Below are positions 35,724-47,207 of a stretch of 64,000 nucleotides of DNA, in pieces. This DNA comes from Cyathus striatus. Its lineage: Eukaryota; Basidiomycota; Agaricomycetes; Agaricales; Nidulariaceae. How positions within the stretch are numbered: the first letter of the stretch is position 1; the number at the start of each line of letters is the position of its first letter. Below the pieces are notes generated by a model. It ran no database searches. It saw nothing but the letters and a program-made list of their open reading frames with translations, and was not told the origin of the DNA. The position numbers and the translations under genes are program-made. The DNA lies in contig JAOVFP010000013.1 of the NCBI GenBank assembly GCA_025738555.1, positions 186,001 through 250,000 on the forward strand, in the 5' to 3' direction.

Positions 35724-36713
35724 CTAAAGAGAAAACGGAAGACATAGCAAAGCAATAAGGGTTGGGTGCTGGTGGATGTACATTTCAAAGGTGCCTGAGC
35801 TCCAGCGCCCAATGTGCTGAATGTCAGAGTGGGACACACTGTGCTCAGCAAGAGCTGTGGCACCTCCAGAATGAAGTGAGTGGCCAGAGAATTGATCTCC
35901 AGCATGCCTGTGGAGGAGGGAAAGGAAGAAAGAGTGCGTCAGTATGGAGCCATCAGCACATAACCACAATGCATGATGGAAAGGAAAGTGAGTATCTCAT
36001 GAATAGAGATAGCATGAAAATATCGGAACAGGATCTGGACCTTGAGAGAAAAGGTGCTGAATAAGGACAACATCACCTTCAAACAGGCAATCTGCCTTGT
36101 GGGTTGGGAGTGTGAATTGGTATGACTTGAGTGGCACAACAGTGGATGAAGAGTGTGCCGTGATCTTGCGTTGATCGAAATTGGAATCATTGTCTGGTGA
36201 GACGAGTTCACCGAGGCAAAGAAGCCCATAGAACCCAGTAACTAAAATAGCCAGACAGAGGAGAGTGTCATGATCGCTCAACATCATAAACAATGCACAG
36301 ACTGAAGATAACAGAGAGAGGGGTAGTGGGGGCTTCCATGTTGGAGAATGATGGAAACAGCAACGTACACAATGAAGAGAGCACCTAACTAGCAGGGAGT
36401 TACATGTGTCACACACCAACAGGTAGTAGGGCTCGAGGAGGTGAACAATTCCAGATAGATAGGTTGAGATAGAAGAAGACTTGACATGGTGTGACATGAA
36501 AATCACATAGAAGCTGAGAGTATCACTGGTGGGTTCAGCAGGAATGTGGTGTGATTTGCAAAATGTTAGATAAGAATTAAGGGCACTTGTATAGTTTTTG
36601 GTGGTGGACTGGTCTATCACATAGCCAAATGTGATAGCCTGCTCTTGAATGAGGTGCTCATGGGTCCAAGGAGAGCGAACAGGTTGCCTGGACCTGGAGG
36701 GGTGCACACTCAT
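35724..36713 (-). pseudogene. Tyrosine recombinase of the DIRS-like element, catalytically dead
   Basis: Reads from MSVHPSRSRQPVRSPW. An SAM-like N-terminal part (FGYVIDQSTTKNYTSALNSY) is followed by the catalytic part. The first catalytic Arg lies in the family motif GFxGLLRLGEL; here it is GFYGLLCLGEL (codon TGC). The second is in HSLRSGGAT; here HSLHSGGAT (codon CAT). GRW and the final Tyr (TFEMYIHQHP) remain. An in-frame TGA at 35997-35999 (reverse strand) separates YLYS from DTHFPFHHALW. All three lesions can come from a single C-to-T or G-to-A change. It lies 84 bp downstream of the RT frame. Confidence 0.8.
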
Positions 36714-36796
36714 TGTGAAGTCACCCCCAGCACATCCTGTGGGGGTAGTAAAATGTGATGAGAGAGGAGGGAATCATACCAACATGCTATCAGAAA

Positions 36797-38701
36797 TCAT
36801 TGATGAGATAAAGCATCTGCAACATGGTTGTCAGATCCAGGAATCCAGAGAACTCGAAGCCTGTATTCCTGGTGAAGGAGCTCATCAACTGCGATCTTGA
36901 GAAGGGCATTGTACTGGGTGCTGACAGTGCAGAGAGAGTTGAATAGCACAACTGTGTTCTCACTATCAGAGTAAATTATGATTGTGTGAGTGGGGGATGT
37001 ACATTGGATAATGAGATGAATAGCACAAACTACAGCAAAAACCTCAAAGATGAAGATGTCCTGCTGAGGAACACATGGTGGGAAGATGAAGTGGTAGCCA
37101 TCATGGTTAACTGAGTCCCAAATTCCTATTCCTTCCAATGAAGCATCAACATGAAGGACTGTATCAATGGATGAAGGTGACCAGGTGATGTCCTCGATAA
37201 TGTGAAGAACATGAGACACATGCAGATGAGAGACAAGCCAACAAAGGTCAGCATGAATATCGTTATTGAGGTAGAGATGTTCATGGGGATGTGACTTCCC
37301 CATGATTTTGAAGTAAATCGAGCAGAGGCCTGGTTTGAGGAGAGGGAAAACATTAAGTGCCCAGTTTACCCAACCAGCGAGGGACTGGAACTCTCTAAGG
37401 GGATGCCTAAAGTGCCATAAGTCAATAAACTGACAGATGTGATCAATTAACTCATTCTTTTTGTCAGGTGCCATGGAAATGGACATGTTGACAGCACCAA
37501 CCCGAAAGCCAATAATGGTTAGCGAAGAACTGAAAAGCTGCTTCTCCCATTCATGGGGGAAGCCAATCTCATCCCAAAAAGACAATAGTGCAGTTTGATG
37601 TGCTGGAAACAACTGCCCATAAGGGCCATACCATGATATGTTAGATGCAAGGTCAGCTCCAAACACATCATCGAAATACTGAAAAAGGTCAGGAACACAC
37701 TTAATGAATACACAAGACCAGGTGCTGAGAGAATTAACTGAAGACCAAAGTCCTGATGAAGGCGATCCACCAAAAACATTGCAGTGGTCCACATGACACT
37801 GTCCATTTGGGAGAGTGACAATCTGCTTGACTTGTGCTTCAGGCACCATGGGAATGAGTCGATATGTACTCTTCACATCTGATTTAAAAAGCATGAGTGG
37901 TTCCTGGTCCCCATACTTCCGACGCAGTGCCAACAAGGCATCTGCAAGAGGTTTGAGTGAATCCAATGGTGACCGACCCTCTATAGCATCATGGTTAACC
38001 ATTGAATTCAATGAAAACTCACTACAGCTGTGGTTGGTAACCATGCAATAATTTTGGACAGCCTTCAGGACTGCATGAACTGGCATAGAGTACATCCCAG
38101 GGAGTAGATCTGTGCCAAATGAAGGTGAGAAACACCATAGTGCAACTTCTTGTTCACACTGAGCAAGAAGAAACACTTGCTCCTGGTTGGATTGGGAGGG
38201 GTGCTGATCAGAGACATCTAAAGTGAGTGGATAGTGAGGACAGTGCGAAGCTTGGGACCAAAAGCCATGGCACAGCCCTTCACATATGGAGGTGGTGAAA
38301 TGACGATTTGGATGGTGAGATACATAGTGCTCGAATGCGACAATGTTGATTGGTGTGACAATTTTGAATAGATGTGGGTTGCCATCTATAAGAGACCAGA
38401 TAATGGGGTCATGATGTATTTCATTTGGAACTTTCAACAAGGGCTTAGCCCAGTAAGTGTAAGAGAGAACAGGAGACAAAGAGAGAGAAGATGAAAAAGA
38501 CTGAAAATTACGCAAATATGAAGGATGAAGACCAAGAGTGCTATCAGTCTTTCGTGGGTGTGAACTCTCCTTTGCAACTGAGAGCACCATGCCCTGGTTT
38601 GGTGCAACAGAGGCATTGGTGTTGATATCAACATCTATCGCCACGATACCTGCATCCTGAGGCTGAGTTGAACTTTCTGCATACTTCACTTGATTTCTCA
38701 T
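36797..38701 (-). CDS. Reverse transcriptase-RNase H of the DIRS-like element
   Basis: An uninterrupted frame of 634 codons. It overlaps the gag-like frame by about 70 bases in another phase, suggesting frameshift or re-initiation. Reverse transcriptase motifs: FKSDVKSTYRLIPM (first catalytic Asp), CNVFGGSPSSGLW and the active-site YFDDVFGADL. RNase H follows: LHVDASLEGIGIW, FEVFAVVCAIH, IYSDSENTVVLFN and GSDNHVADALS, with the expected D-E-D-D residues. It copies the element RNA and removes the template strand. The enzyme looks intact, though its element lacks a working recombinase. Confidence 0.85.
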   Translation of the reverse strand: MRNQVKYAESSTQPQDAGIVAIDVDINTNASVAPNQGMVLSVAKESSHPRKTDSTLGLHPSYLRNFQSFSSSLSLSPVLSYTYWAKPLLKVPNEIHHDPIIWSLIDGNPHLFKIVTPINIVAFEHYVSHHPNRHFTTSICEGLCHGFWSQASHCPHYPLTLDVSDQHPSQSNQEQVFLLAQCEQEVALWCFSPSFGTDLLPGMYSMPVHAVLKAVQNYCMVTNHSCSEFSLNSMVNHDAIEGRSPLDSLKPLADALLALRRKYGDQEPLMLFKSDVKSTYRLIPMVPEAQVKQIVTLPNGQCHVDHCNVFGGSPSSGLWSSVNSLSTWSCVFIKCVPDLFQYFDDVFGADLASNISWYGPYGQLFPAHQTALLSFWDEIGFPHEWEKQLFSSSLTIIGFRVGAVNMSISMAPDKKNELIDHICQFIDLWHFRHPLREFQSLAGWVNWALNVFPLLKPGLCSIYFKIMGKSHPHEHLYLNNDIHADLCWLVSHLHVSHVLHIIEDITWSPSSIDTVLHVDASLEGIGIWDSVNHDGYHFIFPPCVPQQDIFIFEVFAVVCAIHLIIQCTSPTHTIIIYSDSENTVVLFNSLCTVSTQYNALLKIAVDELLHQEYRLRVLWIPGSDNHVADALSHQ

Positions 38702-40137
38702 GGCTTGTGCCCACCTTCAATGCCTGTTGCAGCTTGTTGTCGGAGACAGGGATCCAGACCCCAAGCAGTGTGAGGTAGGCAAACTGGAGGTGGGAGAACT
38801 CAGCAAAGTTGCACAACCTGACATCCCATTGTGAGGCGACAAGTGACCTGACTGTGTGATCAAATGCAATGACTCTCCCTGAGTCCCGGATGCTGTTGAA
38901 GATATTAGTGATATATGCATGGTATTGCATGAGCTCCCTTCTCCTGTGGGGGAAGACATGGCATGTTGCATCGGAAGTGAGGTGCCAGGCTGTGTACCAC
39001 TGCCCACTAGTTGTAATTTTTTTTGCTGGTGTTCCTCCTGGCAAGGAAATTTTGAGTTCACCGACCTGTTGTATGACTCCAGTGTTGGTAGCGGCTCCAT
39101 TGATGGCTGTGTGGACATTAGACAAGTTAACAGCCTTACCTCTGATGATGCTATCCCATTCGGACTCAGGAAAGTGTCTGATTCTGGCTCTTTCCATGGC
39201 CCAATTCTTAGCAGTGGTAAAATCATTGGCAAAGAGCCACAGTGCCTTCTGAGTTTTGACAAGATCTGGGTGGTGGAAAATGAACTGGTCATCTTCATCA
39301 TCATACCACAGCATATCCTCCTCATAAATCCTATGTCTCTTGTTAGAATTCTTTCTGACACGTTGTCCCTCTTTGGAGAATCTGGATGAGTCAGCCAAGA
39401 CTGACTCAGGGCTTCGAGACCTTTTCCGTTGGTGTTCTTGTGGTTGCCCTTCCTCACCTGAAGGTTCCTGATCCAAATGGAATCTCCCAGCTCTCTCTCT
39501 CGCTGCCTCTTGCTGTTGGAAGTTATCAATATCGGCAAGGTATGTTTTGAAAGATTGTTCTGTCACTGATCCATCTCCGGAACGAATTCAGGGAGGATCC
39601 TCCCAATGCTGGCAATGGCAAATGATTTAGTAATTCATCCCTCCCTGAACTTACTGATGACGGCTTCAAGTTGATTTTCCAATTGAGATTGGAAAACACA
39701 CCCATCGTAGTTGGAGTTGTCGCCCTGGTCCTCATCTCGAGTTGCTCCCTGAGGGTGAGATTCAGTCGTTTGTTGAGTGGAAGAACGAAGTGCCTCTCCT
39801 GGGGCTGAGCATGAAGTGGTTGCTTGTGCTCATGAATGCCGAGTGGTGGTGCTGGTGCTAGCAGGTGGTAGGTTATGTCCAGTTCCGACCTGACGTGGAA
39901 CTCGGCTTCCACCTGCTGAGGAAGGGGGTTGTTGTCATTTCCCGGTGGTTCGATATTGGTTAGTTCCTTTGATTCACTCGATTGTACCTGGTGGGAGTTC
40001 CTGTACAGCGAAACTTTCTCCTTCTGGTTGACTTTCTGCCATGTCAGCTCGGTCTCCATCAGACATGTGGAAGAAGTGTTGAGGAAGAGATTCTTGGGAG
40101 ATCTGACGATGGTGAGTAATAACGAAAAATAAAACAC
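38616..40137 (-). pseudogene. Gag-like protein of the DIRS-like element
   Basis: Two frames of 203 and 312 codons overlap near 39526-39566 and together fill the region upstream of the RT frame. The first is Gln/Pro-rich. The second has charged repeats (QQQEAARERAG, HQRKRSRSPES), an acidic patch (WYDDEDDQF) and a helical region. It ends in a cysteine cluster, EVCRKFNSASGCRYRGDRC, where an in-frame TGA interrupts what would be a C-x8-C-x5-C-x3-H zinc finger. The frame change and the stop suggest decay. The role is by position only: nucleic-acid-binding structural protein. Confidence 0.6.
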
Positions 40138-41800
40138 CTAAGCGAGGATGACAGAGCGCTGGTGCAGGAGGGAGGAGGAAGAATCAGTAGCAAAACATGA
40201 AGAGACAGAGGAAAAGCACCTGGTGCAGGAGGGAGGAGGAAGAATGCGGGATATTCAAATCTCTGAGCCCCTTTGTACCATCCACATGGCCAGTTCCGAA
40301 GTGCGATCGAAGACTGGCCACTGCGAATATATTGCATCGAGAATCGAGAACAAATCATGAGCGTCAGAGGCCTTGAGCGAGAGGTCAAGAACGAGTGCAC
40401 TCACAATAACAATTCCCTACGAGTGCCAGCCGCCCGTGAAGCGCTCACGCTTCACGGCCCAAAAAACCACGCCGCTGCCGTCCCTATTGGCCCAGTGCAA
40501 GGTCCCCTTGAACCACGATAAATTGAAGTGGATGTGAAAGCATGCAGACGTATCATATCGGACACTTAAGCACAACACTGAGGTTTAACATTGGGTTAAT
40601 GATATTGATGAATAGAGTGAATGGAGGAACCCTCAGCTAGTTAATCATGAATGCATTACGCCCAGATAATGGAAGTAATCCAAGTTTTAGTTCACGAGTT
40701 TGTAAGTTGGAGAACGAACAGCGATGAGTGCTTGAGCAGAGGTGGTGGTCCTCCCTGGCATTTCCAAAAATGAACATTTGATCTCACGGTTTACGCTCAC
40801 GTGCGTATGAGAACGTGCTCAGTTGAACGCATCAATCCACCTCTCCTTCGATCCCATGCATTCTCCTTCCCACCTCTCATACACATTGTCCGCCCCACTC
40901 CCCTCGTCACCCGCCGGCCGCTTCAGAATAAAGCGGGTCGAGCCACATTCCGAAAGAAGACCGAGTGGTGGGCCAGCGCCATCCACAGCACAATGCGGCA
41001 TGTCGGCAAATGACCAGCGACGCGCCAAGACCAACGAAAGCAAGGGAGGATCACAACGGCGCAAGATGGCGGTCCGCGGAAGGGAACAGTTGGAAAGGGT
41101 ACGGGGTGGTACGGGGTGGGTAATCGTGCTGGTCCGCGTATGGTAAGTAGAGCACTTATGACGGGCGCTATACGCCCAACTCATCTGCGCCCACTTAGGG
41201 TACTTAACCTCCATGCACACTGCAGTGTACAGACCTTTCGCAGCCACCAAGTAGGAGGGCGGACGCGACGCTTACGCTTTGGTAGGTAACTAGTATTTGC
41301 GGTGTATTGGTGGAGAGTATTTCAGTTTTCTCTCGCTGGCTGTATCGATTGATGTAAGTCTCCATGTTCAGGTATACGCTTGAGAAAGACGAATGACGAA
41401 AGTTTGGTGTCCTGGATCGTGTAGTGTGCATGCAGTGGTGGAAGTGTAGCAGGTGGAAAAAACTTTTAATCGGTGGGTATTTCGTTCTCTTCCCTCCCTT
41501 CTTCCGTTCCCTTCCTTCCCTCCCTTCTTTCCCTTCCTTCCCTATCCTTCCCCCTCCACTTAGTTATCCCCCTACCCTTCCTTACTACCTCACTCGTAAC
41601 ATACACAGCACGTTCTTATTCACTTCCCTTCCTTCCCCTCCTGATACCTTCTATACTCTTCGCGCATCCTCTTACCCTATCTTCCTCCTTCGCCCTCCCT
41701 TCCTAAACCTTCAAGTTAACCCACTACTTCAAGTTATCTCTCCCACCCGTTCACTGTCATCCCTCTTCACACCGAGCTAACACCTCCCCTTCAAGTACAG

Positions 41801-41900
41801 GCGGCGAATTCTCCTCCCGCAACCAAACAACCTTCCACCACTACAGCAAGTTTGGTGCTTCGACTTCTCCTCGCACTCCTAGGACCGTATCGAGACGAAA
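41801..41900 (+). pseudogene. Second copy of the captured kelch exon, damaged
   Basis: After a TACAG acceptor the frame reads GGEFSSRNQTTFHHY, closer to KLHDC4-type kelch proteins than copy 1. A small deletion then shifts the frame (SKFGAS). The donor side is separated by about 150 bp of extra sequence from its counterpart GTGAATGACAAC at 42057. Confidence 0.55.
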
Positions 41901-42361
41901 GAGAAAGAAGAGCTACACTCAAGCCCTGGGCGCCGAATATACTGGAGCTGTTAATGAGTATTATTTGCTTTTCTATGCTTGTATATTGCTTCCTGGACTG
42001 GGAGATTGTTTTCTGGGTATCGGCTCGGTACCTGGTACACTGGGGTCCCGGGGATCGTGAATGACAACGATGCTCTCACTGGTGGTAGTGCGTAGTATCC
42101 TCTTACTCCTACTAGTATACGCCCATTCACATCAATATTCGCTCAATCAATCCAGACGTTGAAATCCCTTTAAAACATGCTATAATCATGTAATAGGCAT
42201 TGTATCGACTTCTCGTTCTATGACTAAAGCCATCCACGAAGAGAGTGCACGTTCGCGTCAGTGTCAGTTGGGAGTCGTGAAACCCATTTACACTGTATTA
42301 CTACAGCCAGAATAAAAAACATCATGCTCTACTTGCATCTGTTTACCCCACCAAAAACCAT

Positions 42362-45300
42362 TGTAGAGCAGGCGTTTCGCCTGCACTACAAAAATCGATA
42401 TATTACAAGTTCCATTACGTAATCAAGTGATGCGTGCGTCGACGCGTTTGCGCGCGCGCTCTCTCTCTCATTTCCCTTCAACGCCGATACTCCTGCATTG
42501 CCCGCAACGCCGCAATTACTCAAGACCGTCGGTACTGCGCACTACCAAGCTCCACTAAATACCGCAGTTCACGCTACCAGTGGCCGTGTCAGCACCCTAT
42601 GTGTCCCTCCCCCAAGTTTTACTTTACAAAATTTCTTCCAATTCATCGGTATGCTTTATGTTTCAAGCTTTTCCTTTTTCTTCCAATAATCTACAATCCT
42701 AAACATTTAATTTCCGTTTTATTTCACTATTCCTCATTAAGTACTCTCCTTATTTTAATTTTCTTTAAAAACCATGTAACTACTCCCTCCTAACTCAGTT
42801 GAATTCACCCTCCCTTCTCGACACCTTAGAACACCCAAGGTCGAACGGATGTTCACCGACTCGCTTACATATTTCTTTGTTTAGGCATCAAGCTCGTTGT
42901 TTCCTCTACACCATCCGGTCCGTCTATTTTATTTTATTGTACATATATTAACATTATTCAGATGACACACTCGCATGCGCAAAGTTGTTCGTCTTGCCCA
43001 TCATGTCCCCCGTCCTGCTCGACACCTCTCGTCCACGACGTGTCTCCATGACTCGTCCCGCCCCCTCCGCTCCGTAAGTAACCTCAACCTCTTCTGCAGA
43101 GAGCAGACCGCCGACGAGTGCCTATGGCGCCTCAAGCATTGACAAGTTGAATACGTGTGAATGACTCATTATTTGTACATGTTTGCGAATTTTACATATA
43201 TATTCACTCATCTTTGCCCCATTTCCACTTTCTCTTTCATTTTGCCCACCTTCTCAACTTAGTATATCTTCGCCGAATCTCATCAACAGCGTCTCAGTAA
43301 TAAATTACATACAGATGGTTTTTCCCTTCGAGACTGCAAGCCATTATGACGCAGGAGATTTTCATCCCATTTATATTGGTGATACATTCAATCAAGGCCG
43401 TTACCGCATCATCAACCAACTTGGCCTCGAAACCTACAGCACAGTATGGCTCGTCACCGACCTTCATTCGAACCGTTTTGTTACTCTAAAAGTGCTCTCT
43501 GCTTATTCATCCACCGTGTCTTCTGAAATGTACATCTCGCAATACCTTCAGCAACAACAGGCACAACCGGACTCCCATCCTGGCAAGGCCCATGTGATCC
43601 GCATATTTGACACATTCATGATTCATGGCCCAAATGGTACACACCACTGTATTGTTACGGAACTCCTTGGTATAGATATCAGCGTGCTCACTCTGCCAGT
43701 CAATCACGTGGAACATATTCCTGTACCCCTGGATGCACCTAGGATGGTGGCAGCACAGGTTGCGCTTGGTGTAGCGTATCTTCACAAGTGTGGCATTATT
43801 CATGGATGTAAGTGATCATTCTTGTAAGCACCACACTCTTAAACATTTACAAATACTTTGATGTAGATCTCCGCACTGGAAACGTGCATTTCTACACTCT
43901 TGAGCTCGAAAACGCATCTCATGCAGACGTAAAGCGTATTTATGGAGACTCGTTCGTTCACTCCGTCAGATACAATGATAATATTACCCCACCTCTATAC
44001 TATCCCACCACCATAGCCTATCAACGAGTGAGATATCACGAGGATGATGTTTGCCTTTCTCGTTACGCTGACATTCACATCAAGCTCTGTAATTTCGGCG
44101 AATCGTCCTTCTACGCCTCAAATCGTCAACCTGATAAGCCGCTAACATCCAACATGCCTTTCGAGCTTCAAGCTCCTGAAATTATTTTCCACGATATGGT
44201 CTGTCCCTCTCCTTCGATGGACATTTGGGCGCTTGGAACCCTTATGTACATGATTCTAAACTCGAATCATCATCTGTTTGCATTTTATTACGATAACGAC
44301 GATATGCTTAGATACATGGTATATATTCTTGGGAAGTTTCCGGATAATTGGTGGACCGCTTGGGGCAAACGTGCAGAATACTTTGATGAAAATGGCTTAT
44401 GTCGAGAACATAAGCGGATGGTGCCATTTGCAGGTATCGATATCAAGGCAGGGCAGAATATCAGTGCAGACGAGGTCGATTCATTTAGAAGTCTGTTGTA
44501 CAAGATATTTCGCTATGTGCCAGAGGAAAGGATCGATGCTGAAGAGGTAGTACGACTCATCCCTAGTGGTTGGAAGAAGAGGAACGTAAAGCATGTGACT
44601 GGAAATGGAAGGGCGAGGGGTTGAGACTTTGAAGTAAGAAGTAAACTCGAAAGGGAGTGGAGTTCCATTGCGGTTGCCTAATTTACTTGTAATTGCTTGT
44701 AGTGATACTATCGTTATTGTAAAGGTGAAAGTAGGCTTAACACCTAAACAGAGAAATAAAAATAAATGAGCGAGTCGGTTGAAGGACCGTTCAACCTGAA
44801 GTATTCTTAGGTGTGTAAAGAAGCCGTTAGCGAAGCGGTGAGTCGTTTGGGGAACGTAACGTTGATAAAAACGGGTCCGGAATGAGTTTTGGACAAGTTT
44901 CGAGAGTGTTTCGAGAGCGAGATGTAGCGTATGAACGATCTCGAGACGGTGAAAGAGAGTGACAAAATATAAACGAGACAATGAATACGATCTGAAACTG
45001 AGTGGGGGATAAATTCATTGCCCTGTAAGTACAGGTTTTTATATATTAGAAAGACATAGGTAGCTACTTAATTGGGTATAATTCTACCACCTAAATTAGG
45101 AGGGGCCGGACCATATGTTAGACGTAAGTTTGCGTAAGGAATAGAACGGTAGTTCGAGTTGGAGAGTAAATTTTTATGGGAAGTTTGGGGTGGGGAGACT
45201 TAATCATTGTGAGAATGCCGAATTTGGTGCAACGTCGGGGATTCTTGTACCACTTTAGCGTGAGATGGATACCGGCGCGTTCCTTGTGCATAATTGGAAC

Positions 45301-45470
45301 TTTGGACGTGGCAGACACCGAGAGGGTCGAGACAAGCGGTGAAGAGGATGATAGGAAAGACATATAATGCGCGAGCCGTAGTCATCGATTACGTAGTGGT
45401 CACGTGACTTTGACCGTTATACTTCGAGAGATGTCGAGTTTTGTAGTGCAGGTGGAACGCCCGCTCTACA
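42362..45470. repeat. Hairpin-ended inverted repeats bracketing a kinase gene
   Basis: The 30 bases at 42362-42391 (TGTAGAGCAGGCGTTTCGCC, then TGCACTACAA) recur in reverse complement at 45441-45470 with 27 of 30 matching; all three differences are transitions. Each end is itself near-palindromic (GTAGxGCAGGCG against CGCCTGCxCTAC). A further ~13 bases inward are similar (9 of 13). No target duplication is evident. This could be a 3.1 kb TIR element that picked up a host gene, or two solo copies of a small palindromic repeat. Confidence 0.5.
43315..44624 (+). CDS. SRPK-like protein kinase lacking catalytic aspartates (predicted pseudokinase, 416 aa)
   Basis: Two exons, 43315-43807 and 43867-44624, joined by an intron GTAAGT...GTAG. 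Start MVFPFETASHY. The glycine loop reads LGLETYSTVWLV; the ATP-binding Lys is in VTLKVL (K59). SRPK-type kinases of fungi normally have HGDLHTGN and CDFGE; here the spliced sequence gives HGYLRTGN (Y165 in place of the catalytic Asp) and CNFGE (N240 in place of the metal-binding Asp). The C-lobe is otherwise complete: APEIIF, SMDIWALGTLMY and LLYKIFRYVPEERIDAEEVV. The frame is intact over 416 residues, so a non-catalytic role is possible, as is recent decay. It is enclosed by the hairpin-ended repeats. Confidence 0.85.
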
Positions 45471-47207
45471 TTATGCAAATTCGTGGGCCCGTATTGTGAA
45501 GTGAGACTTTTTGCACGTCGACTGGTCTGAGTCGACTTGGGGATTCGTTGTACCGGTCTAGATCACGAAGATCAATAAGGTACTGCGGAGGGTACTTGTA
45601 ATCGAAGGTCGCGTAACGAGTAACAACACAAATGACAGAGCAAGTCTTGACGTTCTTAGGACGGCGTAAGTAGAAACCGCAAACATGGATCCGGGAAAGC
45701 GATGTGATACGCATGAACACCAGCCTCGTCATCGATTCATCGCTTACGCCAAGAGAGCATCAGTGAAGTACTATGCTACAATACATCTCCCGGAGTTGAA
45801 CCTTCTATCGGTTATGGTCCACGCACGTCAACAAACCTGAGAGGACAAAAGGAGTACTTGAGTGAGCAAGTCTCACCAGATTGGATAAACGCCTGAGTTA
45901 TCTTGTCCCTGTATATGGATAGTACTCAACGTGCATGTTTGAGGTCATTGTGCAAGTCGACAATAGTCGCTTAGCGTCTAGATTAAATTATATAAACAGA
46001 ATAACTGTGAGCATGGACTAACCAGTGACACAAACAAAAAAAGCACTTAGAGTCCAATTTCACTGTGTGTTGTGTGAAGACTATGTGGAGGAGAGAACTC
46101 GAGGACGCGTGGCGAGCGTCGCACCTGAACTGGATAGAAAGTACTACAAAACCTTAGAGTAAAGCAGTTAGTAGGATAACAGAATAATGAGGACTTAGCT
46201 TAGATGAATGGAATAGAATGCTGACACTTCCTGTCGACTTCGTAGCTCGATGGACTCAATATGCGCGCGCAGAGTTAAAGTTCGAAAAGGGAGGTAAGAT
46301 TTTCATGTAACACAACCCAAAGTATATACAGTAGCTGCCTGACCAATGGATAGCACCACGCGTACTCTCACGTTGCCAGAGCCCAGAAAAAGAATAAGGT
46401 ACGCGAAGAAATACGAAATTGAGAGGCTAGAAGCAAATGATAACGAAAAGGGAAATATAGTAAAGGTAGAGTAATAGAAAGATAATAAGAGAATAGAGAC
46501 CGTGTTTGATTAAATGAAAGTGAATAAGTCAACTCACCACGTTCGATACCCCTCGAACCAATGAATAACGATGGCAGCTCTCTCTTGACGTTACCACAGA
46601 GCACACGACGTTGGAGATGACGGTGACTACTCTCCCAAAGTAGCGGCGCAGTGGGCTAGGCTGCAAAACTCGACAACGCATGGCTGGTGGCGGGGCGCAC
46701 TGTCGTCAGACACCGGCAGTCGGAGTATCGGACATGGGAGATCGAAATAAAAGACCTAGACGTATATCGTATCCGAAAAACGAGGGTGACGAATTTGTAT
46801 AAAGAAAGAAAGAAAAAATGATCGAGTGGACAAAATAATAAAACGAACGGAATATAGTTATCCCAGCACCTCGACCCAACTCCCTGTCCATCCACCACTG
46901 AGAGCGTCACACGTTGAGGGTAAAGACCCGGTCACCGTGTCTTGGCGGACGAAAACACCGGTCTTGAGGATGAAAAGGGTTCTTGAGAGGGTGTGAAACC
47001 CTAAGCCCTAACGTCTTGAGGTGTCCGAAGGGCGCATAATGCCCTGAAAGTGTGACTATCGTCTTGACATGCCTTGCGGACGAAAGCTTGAGGCCTAGAG
47101 GTAGAAAGGAACGAGGGAAGCAGTGAGTAGTAAGGAGGAGGAATAACCGAGACGCGTTGAGACACAAGCGAAACGCGACAGCGCACAGGCGAGTCACGTG
47201 CTGTTTG
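44625..47207. other. Interval without a recognised gene
   Basis: Contains the right hairpin repeat (45441-45470). No supported frame or RNA gene otherwise. Confidence 0.4.

Larger units (their letters stand above)
35398..40518 (-). mobile_element. DIRS-like (tyrosine recombinase) retrotransposon
   Basis: In copy 1, AGAGTATTG is followed directly by TAAATTGAAG; here 5121 bp separates them with no target duplication, as expected for recombinase-mediated insertion. On the minus strand the order is gag-like, reverse transcriptase/RNase H, then tyrosine recombinase. A short direct repeat (TGGTGCAGGAGGGAGG) occurs twice near the 5' end (40155 and 40220). Split direct repeats or an internal complementary region were not identified, and no methyltransferase domain was seen, so DIRS1-type and Ngaro-type cannot be separated. 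Confidence 0.8.
33487..42150. repeat. Kelch-exon-carrying repeat, copy 2, split by two insertions
   Basis: Segments 33487-33793, 35325-35397 and 40519 to about 42150 align in order with copy 1 at 24990-26755. The gaps correspond to a 1531-bp and a 5121-bp insertion. Near 41900-42055 a further block of about 150 bp is present that copy 1 lacks. Confidence 0.75.

Noticed and set aside
38869..39389. Plus-strand frames opposite the gag-like region
   Set aside because: Shadows of the minus-strand gag-like coding sequence, which has the recognisable composition and zinc-finger end.
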